64,000 bases of DNA from Coleophoma eucalyptorum (GCA_026120035.1 JALRME010000010.1:1116001-1180000); one strand, 5' to 3'. Positions 22,731-34,880 are shown, numbered from the stretch's first letter. The notes: generated by a model from the letters alone, not told the origin. Numbers and translations are program-made.

Positions 22731-24839
22731 ATGCAGGCCACCACCAGTGCACGCATGCTGCGACGTCGAGTACCGCCAGAAAAGCGACAGCGTACGGAGA
22801 TGAGTTGCGATTTCTGCAAAGCAAGACGCTGCAAGTGCTCCAGAGTAAACAACACAGATCCATGCCGAGCATGTCTACAGCATAAAAAGCTTTGTAGAAC
22901 ATCAGCGCCAAGAAAACAACGAGTCTACGGGGCTATCAATAGTAGCAGAAGCAGCAACAGTGGTAATAAAAACTCAGTGCAAGGAAGGGTTCAAGTCGAA
23001 ACGCCAACCCGGCATTCCATCGTATATATTCAGCCGCCGTTGGCCCTTCCACCAATGGAGCACATTGGATCAGCATCCTCTACGGAAGCAGAGGTGAGAC
23101 ATTGTATCATACCAGGGGATACGCCATATCAAGAATATGAGTGGACAGCAGTGATCAATAAACAAAGATTTACATTGGCGGAGCGTCTTTTCGAGGACTC
23201 AATGGGTCTACCGCAGTATATTGGCCCAACAGGATCATATACTTGTTCTATAAGGATACGAGAGATCATGGCTGTAGGACGTTCTTCAAAGAAGTCGGAG
23301 CTACAGTTTTCAGGAGCGCAGACTATGGGACCATCAATGAGACTCTGCGAGCCCAGCAACATATCCCTGGATCTACTTCCTCGCCAAGTTGCAGATAGTC
23401 TGGTAGAGCAATTCTTCTCCAAAGTCCACTGCGATTTTCCAGTATTTCATCGCGCTCTTTTTCAAGCAAGCTATGAAGGCATGTGGACATCTCTACCCAA
23501 CACAGAGCCCGCATGGTTAATGACACTGTACATGGTCTTCATCCTAGGCCTAGAATGTTGTTCTGATGACTTCTACATGATTTCCGTGGTACAAAAGGAG
23601 ACAATGAAAGCAAAATATCTGTCCAAGGCTTCAACCCTGCTATCCGAAGTCATATCGGGTTGCACTCTCGGCCATGTGCAGGCACTAATGCTTTACTGTC
23701 GTCACTTACATATCTCGAGACAAAGGAATAAGTGCTGGAATATCGCGGGCTCAGCAATCCGTATTGCCATTGCTATTGGCATGCACAGGAATGGTACGAA
23801 CCTCAAATGCGGCCCACTAGAGAGAGAACTTCGAAAGCGCGTGTGGTGGACCTTGTATGCCTTTGAACGGATTGAATGCTCATCACTTGGTCGAACATCT
23901 GCGATCAATGACGAAGAATGCAACGTCGGCTTCCCAACAGAAGGACTGCTGGATATGGGTGATTGTATACCTCTAGGGTATGTGGAGGCACAGTCGGGAT
24001 TGCTTGTGATTCTTGGGATCATCTGCAAGCACCAATACGACATGTCTTCAGAACAAGGCGACTTTACTATGAGTATATCCCAAAAGCTTAATGAATGGTA
24101 TTGTAATCTTCCATCTCATTTAATGCCGGGCTCGGATTCTCCAAAGTCGCATCATCGGGCCATTACACTCCTCCATATCCAATACCATTATACAGCTACA
24201 TTAGTCGGCCGCCCGCTTCTTGTCACTAAGGCTATGAAAAGGCATGTAGATACTTCAATTACGACCAGCATGACCGATTGCTCTAAAAGCTGCATCGACT
24301 CAGCAAAATCATCTGTAGTTCTGCTCGAGAAGCTTTTTAGTTCTGGCCTTTTTAATTCGAAGACTTCGTGGGATGTGTTTTTCGTCGAATCAACGTCTAT
24401 GATCCTGGCATTGTGGGGATTTGCTCAAGATCAATTAGCTGCTGCGGACAAGAGCAGCATTTTGAATTCGCTGAAAACCTGCATTGCTATTCTTGAGGAC
24501 TGCGCTGAATTTTCACCTACCATGCAAAGATTTGCTGCCACGACTATGGACTTTGCACGAGCACTTATCTCAAATGAAGTACCACACGCAGGCGTTGAAG
24601 TACAGTCTAACGAATTCTATGAAGATATCTTTCGATCAGAGCATAATGCTCCCATATATACTGCTTCTGGAGAAAAATGCAGCTCTGAATTCTCACGAGT
24701 CGGGGATAACGAGCTCTTAAACCACAATGGATCCTTCTTGGACACGTTCTCCGAGAGTTGCGGATATCAGGACATGGCTCAATCCCAAATATGGGATGAT
24801 ATTGAGAATCTATTAGCCCAGCAAAGATCAAATACATGA
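22731..24839 (+). CDS. Zn2Cys6 transcription factor (single exon)
   Basis: An uninterrupted 702-residue frame. The zinc cluster is at residues 26-55: Cys26, 29, 36, 45, 48 and 55 (CX2CX6CX8CX2CX6C), with an extra Cys34 and a basic run before it. The fungal transcription factor domain follows from FFSKVHCDFPVFH (~residue 227) through IAIAIGMHRNG and RKRVWWTLYAFERIE to about residue 480. A Ser/Asn-rich linker separates it from the DNA-binding part, and an acidic tail ends the protein. The absence of introns is unusual here: the other four regulators in the window have 1-8. It diverges from the hydantoinase-like gene and precedes a FAD monooxygenase on the same strand, so it probably controls these neighbours. 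Confidence 0.92.
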   Translation: MQATTSARMLRRRVPPEKRQRTEMSCDFCKARRCKCSRVNNTDPCRACLQHKKLCRTSAPRKQRVYGAINSSRSSNSGNKNSVQGRVQVETPTRHSIVYIQPPLALPPMEHIGSASSTEAEVRHCIIPGDTPYQEYEWTAVINKQRFTLAERLFEDSMGLPQYIGPTGSYTCSIRIREIMAVGRSSKKSELQFSGAQTMGPSMRLCEPSNISLDLLPRQVADSLVEQFFSKVHCDFPVFHRALFQASYEGMWTSLPNTEPAWLMTLYMVFILGLECCSDDFYMISVVQKETMKAKYLSKASTLLSEVISGCTLGHVQALMLYCRHLHISRQRNKCWNIAGSAIRIAIAIGMHRNGTNLKCGPLERELRKRVWWTLYAFERIECSSLGRTSAINDEECNVGFPTEGLLDMGDCIPLGYVEAQSGLLVILGIICKHQYDMSSEQGDFTMSISQKLNEWYCNLPSHLMPGSDSPKSHHRAITLLHIQYHYTATLVGRPLLVTKAMKRHVDTSITTSMTDCSKSCIDSAKSSVVLLEKLFSSGLFNSKTSWDVFFVESTSMILALWGFAQDQLAAADKSSILNSLKTCIAILEDCAEFSPTMQRFAATTMDFARALISNEVPHAGVEVQSNEFYEDIFRSEHNAPIYTASGEKCSSEFSRVGDNELLNHNGSFLDTFSESCGYQDMAQSQIWDDIENLLAQQRSNT

Positions 24840-25636
24840 TACGCTATTTTAGACAATTGACACGAATATTTTCTTTGGATTAGGAAATTTTATGTAATAA
24901 TTAAATTATAAACGGGCTACTCAAGTAAGCTTCCCTCGAATGGCTACGAGAAGGAAAGTTTTATGCAAGTGGATATCATGATCTAAGTATCCCATCGATC
25001 CGAGGAACAGATTCGCACTCTCAACAATATCCGCTGACCAGTAAACAAAATACGTACCACTGGAAATACATTCAACTATGCCCATGCTTTTTACTAACTT
25101 CGGTCTTAATTCCCGCTCGACTCATGCGACTTTACGCTTTTATGTAGTAATAGGTACCAAATTAGCTAGTCGCCTTTACAAGCTTATCGGATGCATGGAT
25201 CTCAAGGTTGGGGTATTTTCGGAAGTATGTCAAGAGATTAACGGAAGCATGTCTATCGTACATCATCCAGGAGCCGCTGTTCCCTGCCAGTCAACTTTTC
25301 CGTTATCTGATATCCACAAAGTAAGATACCACGACATTTAACCAATTTTCAGATCTTTAGCTCGAAACTGAATGGAGAAATCGATGTTCTCGGTACTTCC
25401 CAGATGGAGCTGATGGAGCCGTTATATTAGCGTATACATAACCAGTGGCGGGAAAATACCTTTGCCGCAGGTATGTTCTCCACCTTGAGAAAGGATTTCT
25501 AGGTAGTTAAGATCTCTCCATTTTTCCTTGATCAGGAAGTATTGTTAACGACGCAAGAACACAATCCAAATCTGATCGTATAGCAATTAAAAACTTTGTT
25601 GTATCGACCTTTGCATCTTAATTCAAGCTAGTAATA
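24840..25636. other. Intergenic stretch upstream of FAD monooxygenase
   Basis: 797 nt with one short open frame (25078-25341) that has no recognisable features; presumed promoter of the monooxygenase. Confidence 0.3.
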
Positions 25637-27068
25637 ATGTCCCAAAAATTGAAAGTCCTGATCGTTGGTGGTGGTATTGGAGGACTCTCTGCAGCTATTG
25701 CCATACAAGTCGCCGGCCATGTCGTAACTGTACTCGAATCTGAAGAAGAGGTCAATGAGGTGCACTTTCTTTCCCCATCTTCAATAGCTTTAAATAACAA
25801 ATCATAGGTTGGAGCAGGATTACAATTCTCGGCTAATGCCACGAGAATTCTCATGAAATGGGGCATCGACAAATCAATCTTGAAAGATGTAGTTGAGCCT
25901 TATAATTGCATCATGAAGCGATGGCAGGATGGCAAGATTATTTCCAAACTGTCACTTCACAACTATCATCGGGAGGCATATGGCGCACCATTCTGGGATA
26001 TTCATCGACACGATCTGATAAAAGCGTTGTACCAAAGGGCATTGGAACTAGGTGTTAACATACGAGTCAACTCAAAAGTGGTTGATATTGAGTTTGAGTC
26101 TGGAACTGTAACGTTGCAAAATGGCCAGGTTTTCAGGGGCGATCTCGTCGTTGGTGCAGATGGACTTAATTCAACCTGCCGAAAGAAACTCGTACCGACT
26201 GAAAAGCCTGAATATACAGGTGACATGGCTTTTAGAGTCTTGCTCAACTTAGCTGACCTTGCGCCGAATGACCCTGATTTCTTAGAACTGACTACAAAAC
26301 CACAGTGTACTTACTGGTTAGGGCCTAATGGTCATGCTATTGTCTATATTCTGAAGGGTGGAAAGCAGATCAACCTTGTCGCCGTGGCTCCAGATGACCT
26401 CCCTGCTGGGGTTATCAGAGCTCCCAGCGATGTGGAAGATGTATGCAAGCATTTTAAGAACTGGGATCCTTTGTGAGTTATGAACCTATCTTGTGTCTTA
26501 CCGGGCAAATAATAGCTCATATACACTAGACTGCAAAAGATCATCTCACAAGTACCAGTAATCTATAAATGGAAACTACACAAGCGACCAGAGCTGGACA
26601 AATGGAATCACCCATGTGGCAGATTTACTTTACTTGGGTACATGATACTAAAATGCTTACCTAAAGCCTAGTTACTAACCGAGTACTAGTGATGCAGTGC
26701 ATCCAACTTTGCCATACCTATCCCAAGGTGCCGGTATCTCATTGGAAGATGCAGCAGTACTCGGCCAAGTCTTGACAGAGCCCATTTCTCTCTCACAAGC
26801 CTTAGCCAAATACGAAGAGCTTCGACGTCCTCGGACTACTAAGATTGTTAAAGCTGCTACGCAACAGCAGTATTGGTATCATTTACCGGACGGAGAAGCT
26901 CAGAAGGAAAGAGATGTCATAATGGGTGCTGAGGTTTCCTGCATTGGCGACCCATTCTTGTGGAGGGAGCCTGTATTTGCACCTTGGCTTTATGGGTATG
27001 ATGCATATAAGGAGGCGCAAAAAGTTACTGGAAAGTCTAGCACTTTTGCAAATGGGAACGCAAATTAG
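25637..27068 (+). CDS. FAD-dependent monooxygenase (salicylate-hydroxylase-like)
   Basis: Exons 25637-25759, 25808-26472, 26530-26637 and 26690-27068 give 424 residues. The class A flavoprotein hydroxylase fingerprints are all present: IVGGGIGGLSAA (dinucleotide fold, residues ~9-20), VGAGLQFSANA, the GD/DG motif LVVGADGLNS, and LLGDAVHPTLPYLSQGAG, followed by ISLEDAAVLG. These enzymes use NAD(P)H, FAD and O2 to hydroxylate, and sometimes decarboxylate, aromatic or heterocyclic acids. The last exon is needed for the GDAVHP motif, which confirms the third intron. No leader or membrane segment is seen. It shares strand with the upstream regulator, and a second monooxygenase converges on it. Substrate unknown. 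Confidence 0.92.
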
Positions 27069-27287
27069 AATTCCTCCCCAATTTTTAGGATTGGAGAAGT
27101 AAGATATATGATACTAAAATTTAAGGTATAGACCAGAAGTACACATTTACTAAATCTAATTTGATATAAATCTATCTTGACGCGCTTAAGACTGTATTTC
27201 TGAACTAGTTGGCTTTTTTGCCTACATATCCAAGCCATAAATAATTTTGGTGGATTGCCGTTAGTAGGACACAGTTATACACTCGTT

Positions 27288-27470
27288 TGTACACTTGTTT
27301 GTAATTACGTACTAATATGGAAGTCGAATCGGTGCCTATTCTGTTTGTACTACAGACAGAATGGATGTATTGATGAGACCTCCATCACACCCACTTAGAA
27401 GAATCATCTACACTTTTACCTCAAACTTTGACCTATCATCTATACTGTTGAAACAAGAGGTACACCAGCA
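27288..27470 (-). repeat. Dispersed repeat, copy B (inverted relative to copy A)
   Basis: Reverse complement of the element at 19589-19790 with scattered substitutions and small indels (roughly 80-85% alike by eye). It sits between the convergent ends of the two FAD monooxygenase genes. The intervening 7.5 kb carries the hydantoinase-like gene, the regulator and one monooxygenase. Confidence 0.8.
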
Positions 27471-27630
27471 CACTTCTATAGTATTATCAAATTAAAATAG
27501 GGAGGTTCTAGGTAGGAAGCATTGATCAAAGTTATACGTTTCTATTTTCTCCGTTCTCTCCAACACTTGCTGTTCACAAGACTCAATGCAACAGCTATTA
27601 AAGCGAAATAATATCTAGCCTGAAGATTCC

Positions 27631-29437
27631 TTAATAGCCAAAAACATCTGTCATATCTCCATCTTCTGTATTCTTTCTATGCCATTTGTATCTCTCTTGA
27701 GCCTCCACTTCCTGCCACTTGGCATCCACATCATGTTCCAAGATCCACCAGTTAATTGTGAATTTCTTCTTCCATCTTCGTATCCATTCATTCTCATCAG
27801 ATGCTGTTGCAACATAAGCCGCATCTAGTTTATCGTTACTGAGCTGGCTTTCCACCCGTTTTATGAAGGGCATGCGTGTTTCGTTGTATAGATGAAGAGC
27901 ATATGGTACATTGTAGAGTGTTTTGAAAGAGTCTGTATCTGTTTTAGAGGTATAGGTACGTTGTAAAGATAGAAACAATGCTTGGACGTCAGCGAAGGCA
28001 AATGAGCATCCAGACCCGTAGGCCCCTCCAGTAGCTATTATTACAAGTTATAAATGTGGCTGCATAAAGCTATATGCTATGGGTTACCTACGATGTGCAG
28101 CGTCTCCTACAAACGCAAGAGCTTCTTCACGAGTGAGACTCTCCATCCATGGCGCTACTTGAAGCGGATATGCTGAGATACCAGGAAGAAGTTGCAAGAC
28201 CTGGTCCAAAATTGGATCCCATCCCTATAGAGCACCAAAACCGTAAGCATGTGACCTATGATAATGTGAGATAAAGGTAATAATCACTGTGAATCGTTTT
28301 CTGAGCCTTTCTACGCCTGGTCTTCCTACATCATGAGCCCAACGTAACGAATTGGCATATTCTTCGGTCTCAGTAGTATTCGTTACAAATGTATATACAC
28401 CTGGCTCTGGAATGCCTCATATCAATATAAGATTAGATCTATAGCAAGACAAGTAATACTTACGAAGTCGAGATAAAAATACCACATCGTTATTTCCATG
28501 CCATGCTGACGAGTGGGTTGGAAGCCCCTTAATGTGTTGGACCATTTCAATGGGTATATTATATGAATAGGAAACGCGACCTTTATAAATAATTTTATCA
28601 TCAGGGATATATTGCTTTCGAATTTTCTGTCAGACATATAAAGGTTTAGCTGCTATGCCTTCATTTTCAACTCAGCTTTAGTAGGGAGAATTACCGAGTA
28701 TAGTCCATCTGCAGCCACAACAAGATCTGCACATTCTGAGCTGCCGTCTGCGAAATGCACTCTCGTGCTTCCAGCACCTAAGACCTCAATGCGCACAGCT
28801 TGCTTCCCGTACTTAACTGTTCCTTCAGGAACCTCACTCATCAGCAAACTATGCAACGGAATGCGCCCCGTGCGCCCTTCTTGCATATGTCGGGGAGTAT
28901 GTGGTGAGTTTGCTCCCGCCATGATTTCTCCAGTTCTCCAGTGCCTGTGGCGAATACCTTCTACATTCTCGCCGCGGTATAAGAGCCTTTGTAATTCCTC
29001 AAATCTTGCAGGAGAAAGCATACGAGACAGGCATTTCACCCCTAAATACAGGCATAAGCTTTGGTCATTGTATCAAAATAACTGTATAACATCGGGCTTG
29101 ATAGAGAATATATGAGTTTAAACATAACCTCCAAAAGAAAAGTATAAGCACAACTTACCACCTACCATGACACCTATCATAGCACCAATCTCCCTGTCAC
29201 ATTTTGATTGCTCGTATAGCTTTACCTGCACATCTGGCAACCGGGAGAATATTCCTGCAGCAGCAGCACCAGCGAGACCACCGCCAATAATCCTGAGAAA
29301 CAATTAGTAAATATTTTGGAAGCTATATGTTCCATTTATGCAAACTATCGTCTGAATAATGAAACTAAAAGGTATGGCAGGACAGCTTACGCAACTCTAA
29401 GCTGACGGCGATGTGTGGCGGTTTCGTTGACCAGCAT
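27631..29437 (-). CDS. FAD-dependent monooxygenase, second copy (seven exons)
   Basis: Exons read leftwards: 29437-29391, 29292-29159, 29041-28695, 28626-28464, 28415-28288, 28224-28092, 28034-27631, giving 451 residues. The open frames look broken until spliced. Introns of 98, 117, 68, 48, 63 and 57 nt restore every motif: IIGGGLAGAAAAG (dinucleotide fold), LVVAADGLYS (DG), and FVGDAAHPTGGAYGSG (GD). The join at the last intron recreates AHPTGG exactly. It is a different subgroup from the neighbouring monooxygenase at 25637, with longer loops and a C terminus of about 100 residues rich in charged and aromatic positions. The two could act in sequence on one aromatic or N-heterocyclic substrate; this is inferred from adjacency only. 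Confidence 0.88.
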
Positions 29438-30124
29438 GTTTTGTTATGGACGTCGTCGATAAGGGAATAATCGAAAATTGAAGTAGGGAAGTCTCGAGGT
29501 TAGAAGAGCTTCAATTACTTGCTTAGTCTCACCATTAATGCTGTATACTTCCACTGCTGTGGGGAAGGAGGTACCTCCTGTCTGTATATGAACTTTTTAT
29601 CCTTGACAAGTATATTTAAACACCAGACAGAGCAACAAAACAAACATCCCACAATGTCCACTTTCTCCATTCATGCCTAGAGGATGAGAGAGACTCGGAA
29701 GCAGGTAAAGTGGAACGACGAGAAATATCCTGCGCCAAGATATCCGCCTATCAAAGGATAGGTCCTCCGATGCATGAGTAATTTTGGTATGGTTGCGAGG
29801 AGTAAAGAGGATCCACTTGCTCCGTTTAAATGGTCATCCTAATCCGACACCAAATCCGACACCAAAGACTGCCTGTAAATTCTACAGGGGATCCTGACCT
29901 CGTGCTCTCATTGGGGTGGAACAAATGACGTGCACCAAGTTGTCCAGACTTATTACACCCCACTACTGTGTCTGGCTACTATCTGTTATCTGTACAGATA
30001 AGGAGATAGTTGAACAGGACTGCATTCGATACATAGCGCTTACTTATCCGTAATACTGTGATCTGTGTGGCCCTTTTCCTCCATTTTGCATGCTCCTTAC
30101 TTATTTCGAGCGAGATTCTATACA
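29438..30124. promoter_or_regulatory. Divergent promoter between monooxygenase and FMN oxidase genes
   Basis: 687 nt without a gene. A 12-bp unit AATCCGACACCA is repeated in tandem at 29841-29864. Confidence 0.35.
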
Positions 30125-31768
30125 ATGGAGGACAGCATGCCTTTGACCATTAACGAGCTGAAGAATGAGGCCTCGAAAAGGCTCCCAAAAGCCTATCGCG
30201 GTACGAGAAGATTTTATCTAATTCCTGATCATTCAACTTGCTGATACATTATTGATAGAGTATTTCAATGAAGGTGCAATGGACCTTTTAACGTAAGTGA
30301 ATTACTCGAAAGCTCTCCCGAAGTACTGTTTGCACCCATGAACTAATATATAGAACACAAGATTACGAGACAATGAAGCAGCGTACGACCGTTATAAGAT
30401 CCTACCACGTGTTCTTGTAGATATTTCGAACTTGGATATGACAACCAGGATATTCGGTGCCAAGGTCTGTTTTCCACGGTTTTTCGTCCTTGGGGGAGGA
30501 AATACAAGATAGATTGAAGGAAGGAGAATTGTATCTCAAATTTGTGTAATAGGTTGCATTCCCTTTCGGGTTTTCCCCTGCGGCACTGCATAAGGTCGCT
30601 CATCCAGATGGAGAAATAGCAACTTCCCGCGCAGCATCCAACAAAAATATCCCAATGGGATTATCTGCATATTCCACCTGCTCCATGGAAGATGTGATAG
30701 CTGAAGGAAAAGGCAATCCGTATGCCATGCAAGTGACCCTACTGAAGGATCGAGCGACAACTCTAAGGATGATCCAACGTGCCGAAAGTATAATAAATTT
30801 CTTTAGCCTCAATGCAATGACTCTAATGGTTCTGGTATTGACAATATTATTCTCTCAGAGGCAGGCTATAAGGCCATTCTCCTCACGGTAGACGGTAGCG
30901 TGCTCGCACGTCGGCTTAGTGAAGCTCGAAACAAATTCAGCTTGCCAGAAGGAATGTCATACCCTAATTTTGACATCGAGATGACAAGCGAAGCGACTAA
31001 GTTCGGTATGGAAAAGCTGCAATATCCAAATACCTATACGAAGGCTGATACCGCAGGAAGATGAAACAGGTGAATGGTCAACTGTGATACCTTTATTGAG
31101 GTCACATACAAAACTTCCTATCTGGGTCAAAGGCAGTAAGCTATTTTTGTTTAACTCTTTACTCATTTTCAATATTGCTCTAGTATTGTTGACAGTTATC
31201 TTTCCCACTAAATAGTCTATACGAGAGAGGATGTTCTTCTTGCCATTAGGTATAACCTCGACGGAGTGATTTTCTCCAACCATGGAGGGCGACAGATCGA
31301 CACAGTACCAGCAACTCTGGATGTATTACGAGAATGTGCACCCATTGCTAAAGGAAAGATTGCCATTGCTATCGACGGTGGTATTAGGCGGGGATCGGAT
31401 ATTTTCAAGGCCCTTGCACTTGGGGCTGACTTTTGCTTTGCTGGTCGTGTCCCTATATGGGGATTGGCTGTAAGTACATTTTCATTAACGTAAACACTAG
31501 TCCATGAAAATTCATGCTTTCTCTCTATTGTGGCCGCTAACTCAACACTCAATCCCTAGTACAACGGGCAGAAAGGCGTTGAGCTAGCAATTAAATTGTT
31601 ACTCGATGAGTTTAAGATAGTTATGGCACTTGCTGGGTAAGTAAATCTTATTTTTACAGCACTGAGATCAGAATTGCTGAACATTCTTGTAGGTGCCGAA
31701 CTATTAAGGAGATTTCAAGATCCCATCTCTCATTGCTAGAGCCTAACGGAAGATTAAGCAAGCTCTAG
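30125..31768 (+). CDS. FMN-dependent alpha-hydroxyacid oxidase/dehydrogenase with peroxisomal signal
   Basis: Nine exons: 30125-30200, 30259-30292, 30362-30464, 30553-30787, 30859-31005, 31061-31135, 31216-31469, 31560-31636, 31693-31768, giving 358 residues. Family landmarks follow in order: EYFNEGAMDLLTLRDNEAAY, RVLVDISNLDMTT, the GLSAYSTCS loop, AGYKAILLTVD, PIWVKG with the FMN-binding Lys, GVIFSNHGGRQID with the catalytic His, IAIDGGIRRGSDI, and CFAGRV. Substrates in the family are glycolate, lactate, mandelate or longer 2-hydroxyacids, oxidised to 2-oxoacids. The C terminus produced by the last splice is RLSKL, a classic PTS1 peroxisomal signal, as in glycolate oxidases. The intron at 31006-31060 has the weaker acceptor GGAAG. 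Substrate unknown. Confidence 0.85.
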
Positions 31769-32992
31769 TTTCCGAAGGATCATAATATCAAACGGTGGGT
31801 TTTGATTTATATAGAAATACATTTTAATTCAAATACTTATTAATAGTCTTTGTATATTCAATAGTCAAATAGATCTATTATTTGTACATATTAGAATAAT
31901 CCGGCAACTGTCGGGGTTAATAACAGATTACAACGAATTCAGTTTGGCTTTTTTGTGTTTGAAACCATCTGCCATAGGTAACAAAGGACTTTTTGATCCA
32001 ATCCAGCAGTATTCAGCACCAGCCACGATCGGTGACCAAGAAATCCCATTTTTGTTCTCTGCAAATAAATATAATAAAGATATTTCCGTATACCCACACG
32101 GACTGTTACACTTCGATACTTATCAATGGGTCTTGTTGTTGTGCTGTAGCATTATACCTAGTTCCCCAGTGTCTGCCATGGTATCCACTTTTGCTTGAAA
32201 GGGCGGAAGCATGGCCCATGTCCGACAGCACACTACTACTGTCATTTCACAATGGCTCATGCACTACATATATTCATATTTCTCGGCTAGATTCATACTT
32301 CTATCTGATCTCATTATTGGTCAAGGCCTAGAATCCAAGCCCCTGGGGAACTCGTCTAGGCCTCAACGATCACTGTACCTGGTAAAGAGTGGAAAACTGG
32401 TCAAGGGAGCCGACGGAGGGGAGTGCTTGTATTGTACCCCCATTAATGATTGTAAGAAGTGGGATTTTACAGCACAGTGCTGCATTAAATGTGATAGACT
32501 AGCACAGACCATCTCTCCTACCAAATCTATTGACCAGTAACAGGAATGTCAAAGCAGCTATATGAAGTTGCCTCTTTGCCCTGACCAGCCGATGGCCTAT
32601 AGGATACATGCATAGCCATTATTCCGGGAGATAGATAAACTACATCCTTCGGGCTTATCTTTTTGGAAAACTGGATTTAGGTAGGGTCAGTGACGAAAAT
32701 GCACAGATTATGAAGAAAGCGGATGGACAAGCTGCAGATCCATAGATAGCGAAATACCCTGATTAAATACCTGGAAACTCCATATCAATAGCGAAAGACC
32801 AATTTTTGCGACACAAGACAAACTTTAGATATACTTCTTTCACATACACAAAATTTGCAAAAATATGAAGTGACCACGGTTTGCAACCAAGGAACGAACG
32901 AAACACGTAAGAGATAAAAAGCATAAAAGGATCCCCGAAGTTATTCTTTCAACTGTTGGCATAGTGACAGAAACTACTAGTTCAACACTAAG
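31769..32992. other. Intergenic stretch upstream of permease
   Basis: 1.2 kb with overlapping short open frames near 31.9-32.5 kb that show no family features; presumed terminator plus promoter of the permease. Confidence 0.3.
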
Positions 32993-34880
32993 ATGAAGGA
33001 CAATATGGAGCCTACGATGGTGGATGCTAAATCCAGCGAACAATTCTCTGTCAAAGAGGGAAGTTCGGAAGAGATGCCCAGCGTGGAGTGCGGACAGGTT
33101 TTGGAATACCCCACGGAAAAAATTGTTCATAATAACAACAGCACCAAACTTCATCGTAACTTCAAAGCAAGGCACATTCAGATGATTGGTCTTGGTGGAT
33201 GTATTGGATCCGGTATTTTTCTGAGCACTGGCAAGGTAAAACTTCCCGTTATGCTTATTGTTACTCATCACTATAAGACATAAAATGTGTCTTTTCTGAA
33301 CAGGCTTACAATCTATCATTAGGCTCTCTACTATGGAAACTGGACTGCAATGTTCATTGCATGGATAGTTGTTTGTACAATGAGCACCGCAACAATGCAG
33401 GTGATGTCTGAAGCCTGTGTGATCTTTCCTACGTCGGGGGCCTTCATAGACCACGCTGCTCGCTTTGTCGACCCTGCACTCGGGTTTGCTGTTGGTAAGC
33501 TCAAGAACATTTATTATCTGCCTCTAGCCCAACTAATTTCATGATTCAGGCTTTTGTGAATGGTTCGGTTGGACTACTACTATGGCTGCGGAAGGGGCGG
33601 TGTTTAGAACAATTCTGTCCTTCTGGACCGACGAAGTTCCAACGGCTGCTTGCATGACTATCTATCTGGTGGTCATATTTTCAATCCATTTGCTACCTAA
33701 TAGAGTTTTTGCAGAGTTCGAGTTTGTAACCGCTGCTATCAAAGTAGTCATGATGATTATTATTATCATTGTCTGTATCGCTATATTATGCGGAGCTGGT
33801 CCGACTGGATCCACGAACTGGGGTACAAACTTCACAGAGCTGCCAGCTTTCCCAAACGGCTTTAAGGTAAATCTCATTCTCCTCGGTGGTTTATGTGGCC
33901 TTTCAAACATCTTTGTTAACGATCTGTAGGGAGTTGCACAAGCCTTTTTACTGGCATCCTGGTCAGCTGGCGGTCTGGAATTCATTGGTATTTCCAACGG
34001 CGAGGCAAAAATGCCCCGCTGGAATCTTCCACGAGCTGTAACAAATCTGGTCATCCGTATCTTCGTATTCTATATGTCATCCATCACCTTTATTACCCTT
34101 CTGGTCCCTTACAACGATCCTCGGTTATTCGGTGCCTTCTCTGGTGAGATCTCTGCATCTCCATTTGTCATTGCCATGCAAGATGCTGGTATCAAGGGTC
34201 TTCCTTCAATGATTAACGCCATCACCATGCTGGGACTTTGTGCTATCGGATCAGAAGGTGTCTACCTTGCATCACGCATGTCAACTGCCATGGCACGCAT
34301 GGGTCTTTTCCCTCAGATCTTGGGTCGAGTAGATAAGCAAGGCCGGCCGTATATTTCCATCTGTGCCTCGGCATTCCTGGCAATTATCTTCACATATATC
34401 AACATCGCCAATACCGGAGCAGTCATTTTTACTTGGTTCAGTGCCATCTCATCCACAATGAGCTTCATCACCTACATCGTCATCTGCATCACCAACTGGC
34501 GCATGCGTAAGGCATTCAAGTTGCAAAATGACAATCCACTAGCACTCCAGTATGCCTATAAGAACAAGTTTTACCCTATGTCGAGCATTTTTCTCTTCAT
34601 CACCAGTATATTTATCCTTTGTTCGACCTTCTACGTCTCTCTCTTCCCAATCGGCAAACCCACTACAGCTGCTAACTTCTTTGAGACGTTCATTTGCGTC
34701 CCACTATTCGTCGTCCTATATTTTGGCTATAAGATCATCTTTAAGACTAAAATTGTTGATCTCAGCACTGCTGATATCAAGACCGGCCGCAGGCCATTGA
34801 GTGTTGACGACATTGCTTTCTTGGATGCTTATTATTCTAAGCCTTGGTATAAAAGGGCTGTTACTTATATCACATTCTAA
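32993..34880 (+). CDS. Amino-acid permease (APC superfamily, YAT-type)
   Basis: Exons 32993-33235, 33323-33494, 33550-33866 and 33930-34880 give 560 residues with about 12 TM helices. Marks include the first-helix HIQMIGLGGCIGSGIFLSTGK, FPTSGAFIDHAARFVDPALG, WSAGGLEFIGISNGEAKMPR in TM6, and GSEGVYLASRMSTAMARMG in TM8. The long acidic N terminus and the C-terminal WYKRAVTYITF are those of fungal amino-acid permeases such as general and proline permeases. The first acceptor is the second of two candidate AGs: only 33321-33322 gives the phase that yields ALYYGNWTAMF. Its position beside the hydrolase/oxygenase block suggests uptake of that pathway's amino-acid-like substrate; specificity cannot be read from sequence. 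Confidence 0.9.

Noticed and set aside
19589..27470. Calling the inverted repeats terminal inverted repeats of a transposon with cargo.
   Set aside because: No transposase lies between them, both copies occupy complete elements of the same size, and no target-site duplication was found; two insertions of a small element explain them as well.
27631..29437. FAD monooxygenase first looked like a broken gene with scattered fragments.
   Set aside because: Six normal introns restore one 451-residue frame with all flavin motifs, so it is intact.
30125..31768. FMN oxidase first seemed frameshifted near 31.0 kb.
   Set aside because: A 55-nt intron (31006-31060) with a CTGAT branch point restores the frame.
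31944..32540. Overlapping open frames of 84-112 codons.
   Set aside because: No family motifs, no convincing start or splice context, and frames overlap in several phases.
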